Source: an uncultured Nitrosospira sp.
GTDB taxonomy: Bacteria; Nitrospirota; Nitrospiria; Nitrospirales; Nitrospiraceae
NCBI GenBank assembly: GCA_900696515.1
Contig: CAADGK010000077.1
Coordinates: forward strand, 1 to 62,577
DNA: 62,577 bases
Reading direction: 5' to 3'
Shown here: piece after piece, positions 61,286-62,577 of the stretch
Numbering within the stretch: position 1 is the stretch's first letter
How the letters are laid out: each line of letters begins with the position of its first letter
The notes under the pieces: generated by a model
What the model saw: the letters and a program-made list of their open reading frames with translations, nothing else
Database searches by the model: none
What the model was told of the DNA's origin: nothing
Made by a program: the position numbers and the translations under genes

Positions 61286-61379
61286 CTCCGTGAGGAGTGA
61301 AGGGTCAGGGGTAAGGGGAGGGAATGTTTTCTCGATCGTTGTTACTTTACCCCTTACTCCTCACCCCTAACCCCTTACG
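61286..61379. repeat. G/A-rich degenerate repeat in inverted arrangement
   Basis: Plus-strand GTGAGGAGTGAAGGGTCAGG (61289-61308) and the opposite-sense TTACTCCTCACCCCTAACCC (61353-61372) form a loose inverted pair made of GTRAGGGG-like heptamers. Related tracts lie at 12524-12566 and 61879-61901. Confidence 0.5.
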
Positions 61380-61866
61380 TCTTCTGAGCTGCCATTCCAA
61401 AGTACTTCGCTTTAATCTCTTCCATCAGCGACACGGTGATGCGAGACAATCCGCGATCTGCCGCGGTTCGTTCAAGTTCAACCCGTGCCATTGCACGAAC
61501 CGGCGCTGGCACCCGGTCCAACCGCCGTTCCGCTTCCGGGTCCCATTCGATGCGTTCTCCCGTACGGGGACGAAGCAACGTGTCATAGGTGACGACTCGT
61601 TCTCCTTGGCTACGGAGATGTTGCTCCACCTCATCTCGAACCAACGGTGCCACATAAGGCGGCATGCGGGCCAATCGATGCAGCGCCTCATCGGTCCAGA
61701 ATAATCGATCAATGAGCCCTCGTGTCTGACCCTCCGGCACATCGACACCGACTTTCAACCCACAGCCTCGGCACTCCGAGCGGATGAACCAGAACGCACC
61801 AGCTTCACCACCACGTTCCTCAATCCCCTCGGTATGCATCCAGCGACCACAACCGCAGGTCAGCAT
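61375..61866 (-). CDS. PCP_red-domain protein with N-terminal Cys cluster
   Basis: 163 aa, soluble. N-terminal zinc-ribbon-like Cys set (C4, C6, then C32 and C35 in SECRGCG). The C-terminal 60 residues fit the PCP_red domain named after the light-independent protochlorophyllide reductase: EWDPEAERRLDRVPAPVRAM followed by GLSRITVSLMEEIKAKYFG. In non-phototrophs this domain is found in small proteins of unknown role, often near respiratory or Fe-S genes. It lies between a DUF420-like gene and the bd-like oxidase unit. Confidence 0.8.
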   Translation of the reverse strand: MLTCGCGRWMHTEGIEERGGEAGAFWFIRSECRGCGLKVGVDVPEGQTRGLIDRLFWTDEALHRLARMPPYVAPLVRDEVEQHLRSQGERVVTYDTLLRPRTGERIEWDPEAERRLDRVPAPVRAMARVELERTAADRGLSRITVSLMEEIKAKYFGMAAQKT

Positions 61867-61917
61867 GATCTCTCTAGTGAGAGGTGAAAGGTGAAAAGTA
61901 AGCGGCTGTTCATCGAG

Positions 61918-62577
61918 TCATCCGATCTTGCCTGGGTACAGGATGTACAGCATCGTATAGGTGAAACTTCCGGTCATAAAGAGCACACAGTAGATAACCA
62001 TCGTGAATCGACCCAGCGCCCGATGCCGCCGTGCGCCGTCCGGCCAGATTCGCTGGATCGTCATCTCAATCGCAAACACAAAGGCGACGAGTGCAAGGAA
62101 GATCAGGTAAACCTCCATCTTGCGCATCGAAAATCCGGCGGTCGCCACGCGCGAAAAAAACAACCCCAATACGATCACGGCCACAACCCCGAACACAATT
62201 CCGATCTTCTTCCACGTGGTCATGAGCCGTGACTCCCGGAGCGACCGCACCCCGTCGATGAATTGTTGAGAACGAAACCCCAACACCATCATGTACACCG
62301 CCATGATCAGCCCGATGATGACCAGGATAATGTGGAGGGTCAGTACCGGGATGAAGACGTAGTCATAGAGCGATTGTGACCCACCGAACCCTTCCTTCCC
62401 CTCAAAAGCCAGAACCCCGAGCTGCCGAAAGAGATAGTACGCGATAAAGAAGCTCAACATGGCGATCATGCCGCCCAACATCAGCCAATGGTGCGCATCT
62501 GCCTTTCGCTGGCGTGCCTGAAACCATCCGATGACAAAGAGTCCGGTAAAGAGCGTGGCCATCAGCTGACTGAGGTC
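61918..62577 (-). CDS. DUF420-like membrane protein (N-terminus beyond the window)
   Basis: At least 219 residues are visible, the frame remaining open to the window edge, so the true start is outside; an internal ATG at 62562 is unlikely to be the start. Five or six membrane helices with conserved His residues: DAHHWLMLGGMIAMLSFFIA, IPVLTLHIILVIIGLIMAVY and RRHRALGRFTMVIYCVLFMT. This pattern fits the DUF420 family, membrane proteins often encoded with cytochrome oxidase assembly genes. It would be the first visible gene of the second bd-like oxidase unit. Confidence 0.8.
   Translation of the reverse strand, partial: DLSQLMATLFTGLFVIGWFQARQRKADAHHWLMLGGMIAMLSFFIAYYLFRQLGVLAFEGKEGFGGSQSLYDYVFIPVLTLHIILVIIGLIMAVYMMVLGFRSQQFIDGVRSLRESRLMTTWKKIGIVFGVVAVIVLGLFFSRVATAGFSMRKMEVYLIFLALVAFVFAIEMTIQRIWPDGARRHRALGRFTMVIYCVLFMTGSFTYTMLYILYPGKIG

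Overview
The window looks like a chromosomal piece of a nitrite-oxidising Nitrospira (lineage II type). The inference rests on gene content: NxrC-like heme-b subunits, a TorD-like chaperone, a NapG-like ferredoxin, paired pentaheme cytochromes, two cytochrome bd-like oxidase genes, a UBact (Pup-like) protein ending in GGE, and the compact, moderately GC-rich style of that genus. The catalytic nxrA/nxrB genes are not in the window, and nothing here tells a canonical nitrite oxidiser from a comammox strain.

Layout. 1-3.1 kb (minus): recJ (cut by the window edge), UBact and a K+-independent-type proton pyrophosphatase. 3.4-7.6 kb (plus): a PQQ-type sugar dehydrogenase-like lipoprotein, a small unknown protein, and a translationally coupled trio (unknown / HDOD / degenerate GGDEF). 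7.6-23.9 kb (minus): an NXR-associated block. Its first part encodes an HExxH protein, a Tat-signal 4x[4Fe-4S] ferredoxin, a TorD-like chaperone and NxrC, and ends at a strong terminator. Its second part encodes a radical SAM/B12-type protein, a polytopic membrane protein, a TPR protein, TatA, an NHL propeller, a second NxrC-like protein, a PDZ protein, two pentaheme cytochromes c and a large lipoprotein. 24-26.9 kb: WD40, SIMPL and thioredoxin-like genes. 26.9-34.2 kb: a gene-poor, patchwork accessory region with fragments, a toxin-antitoxin pair, a superinfection-immunity-like protein, a tiny RHH-like protein, dispersed repeats and an RTX protein. 34.2-48.5 kb (minus): aldo/keto reductase, a two-component system, SecD/SecF/YajC, Tgt, ArgS, a GT9 glycosyltransferase and MobA. 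48.5-62.6 kb (minus): a respiratory block with two bd-like oxidase paralogues, three membrane-attached c-type cytochromes (one fused to an NxrC-like heme-b domain), two formylglycine-generating-enzyme-fold membrane proteins, and three very small single-helix proteins (34-43 aa) that ordinary gene calling would miss.

How it fits together (inference): MobA, TorD-like chaperone, TatA, ferredoxin and NxrC fit assembly and export of a periplasmic molybdenum nitrite oxidoreductase. The c-type cytochromes and bd-like proteins fit the chain that takes electrons from nitrite to oxygen. The pyrophosphatase would supplement the proton gradient.

A family of long imperfect palindromes (five copies) punctuates the minus-strand genes. 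Four of the five start exactly at, or within a few bases of, a TAG stop codon, and the two arms of each copy carry matching copy-specific changes. Several promoters sit so close to start codons that the mRNAs look leaderless.
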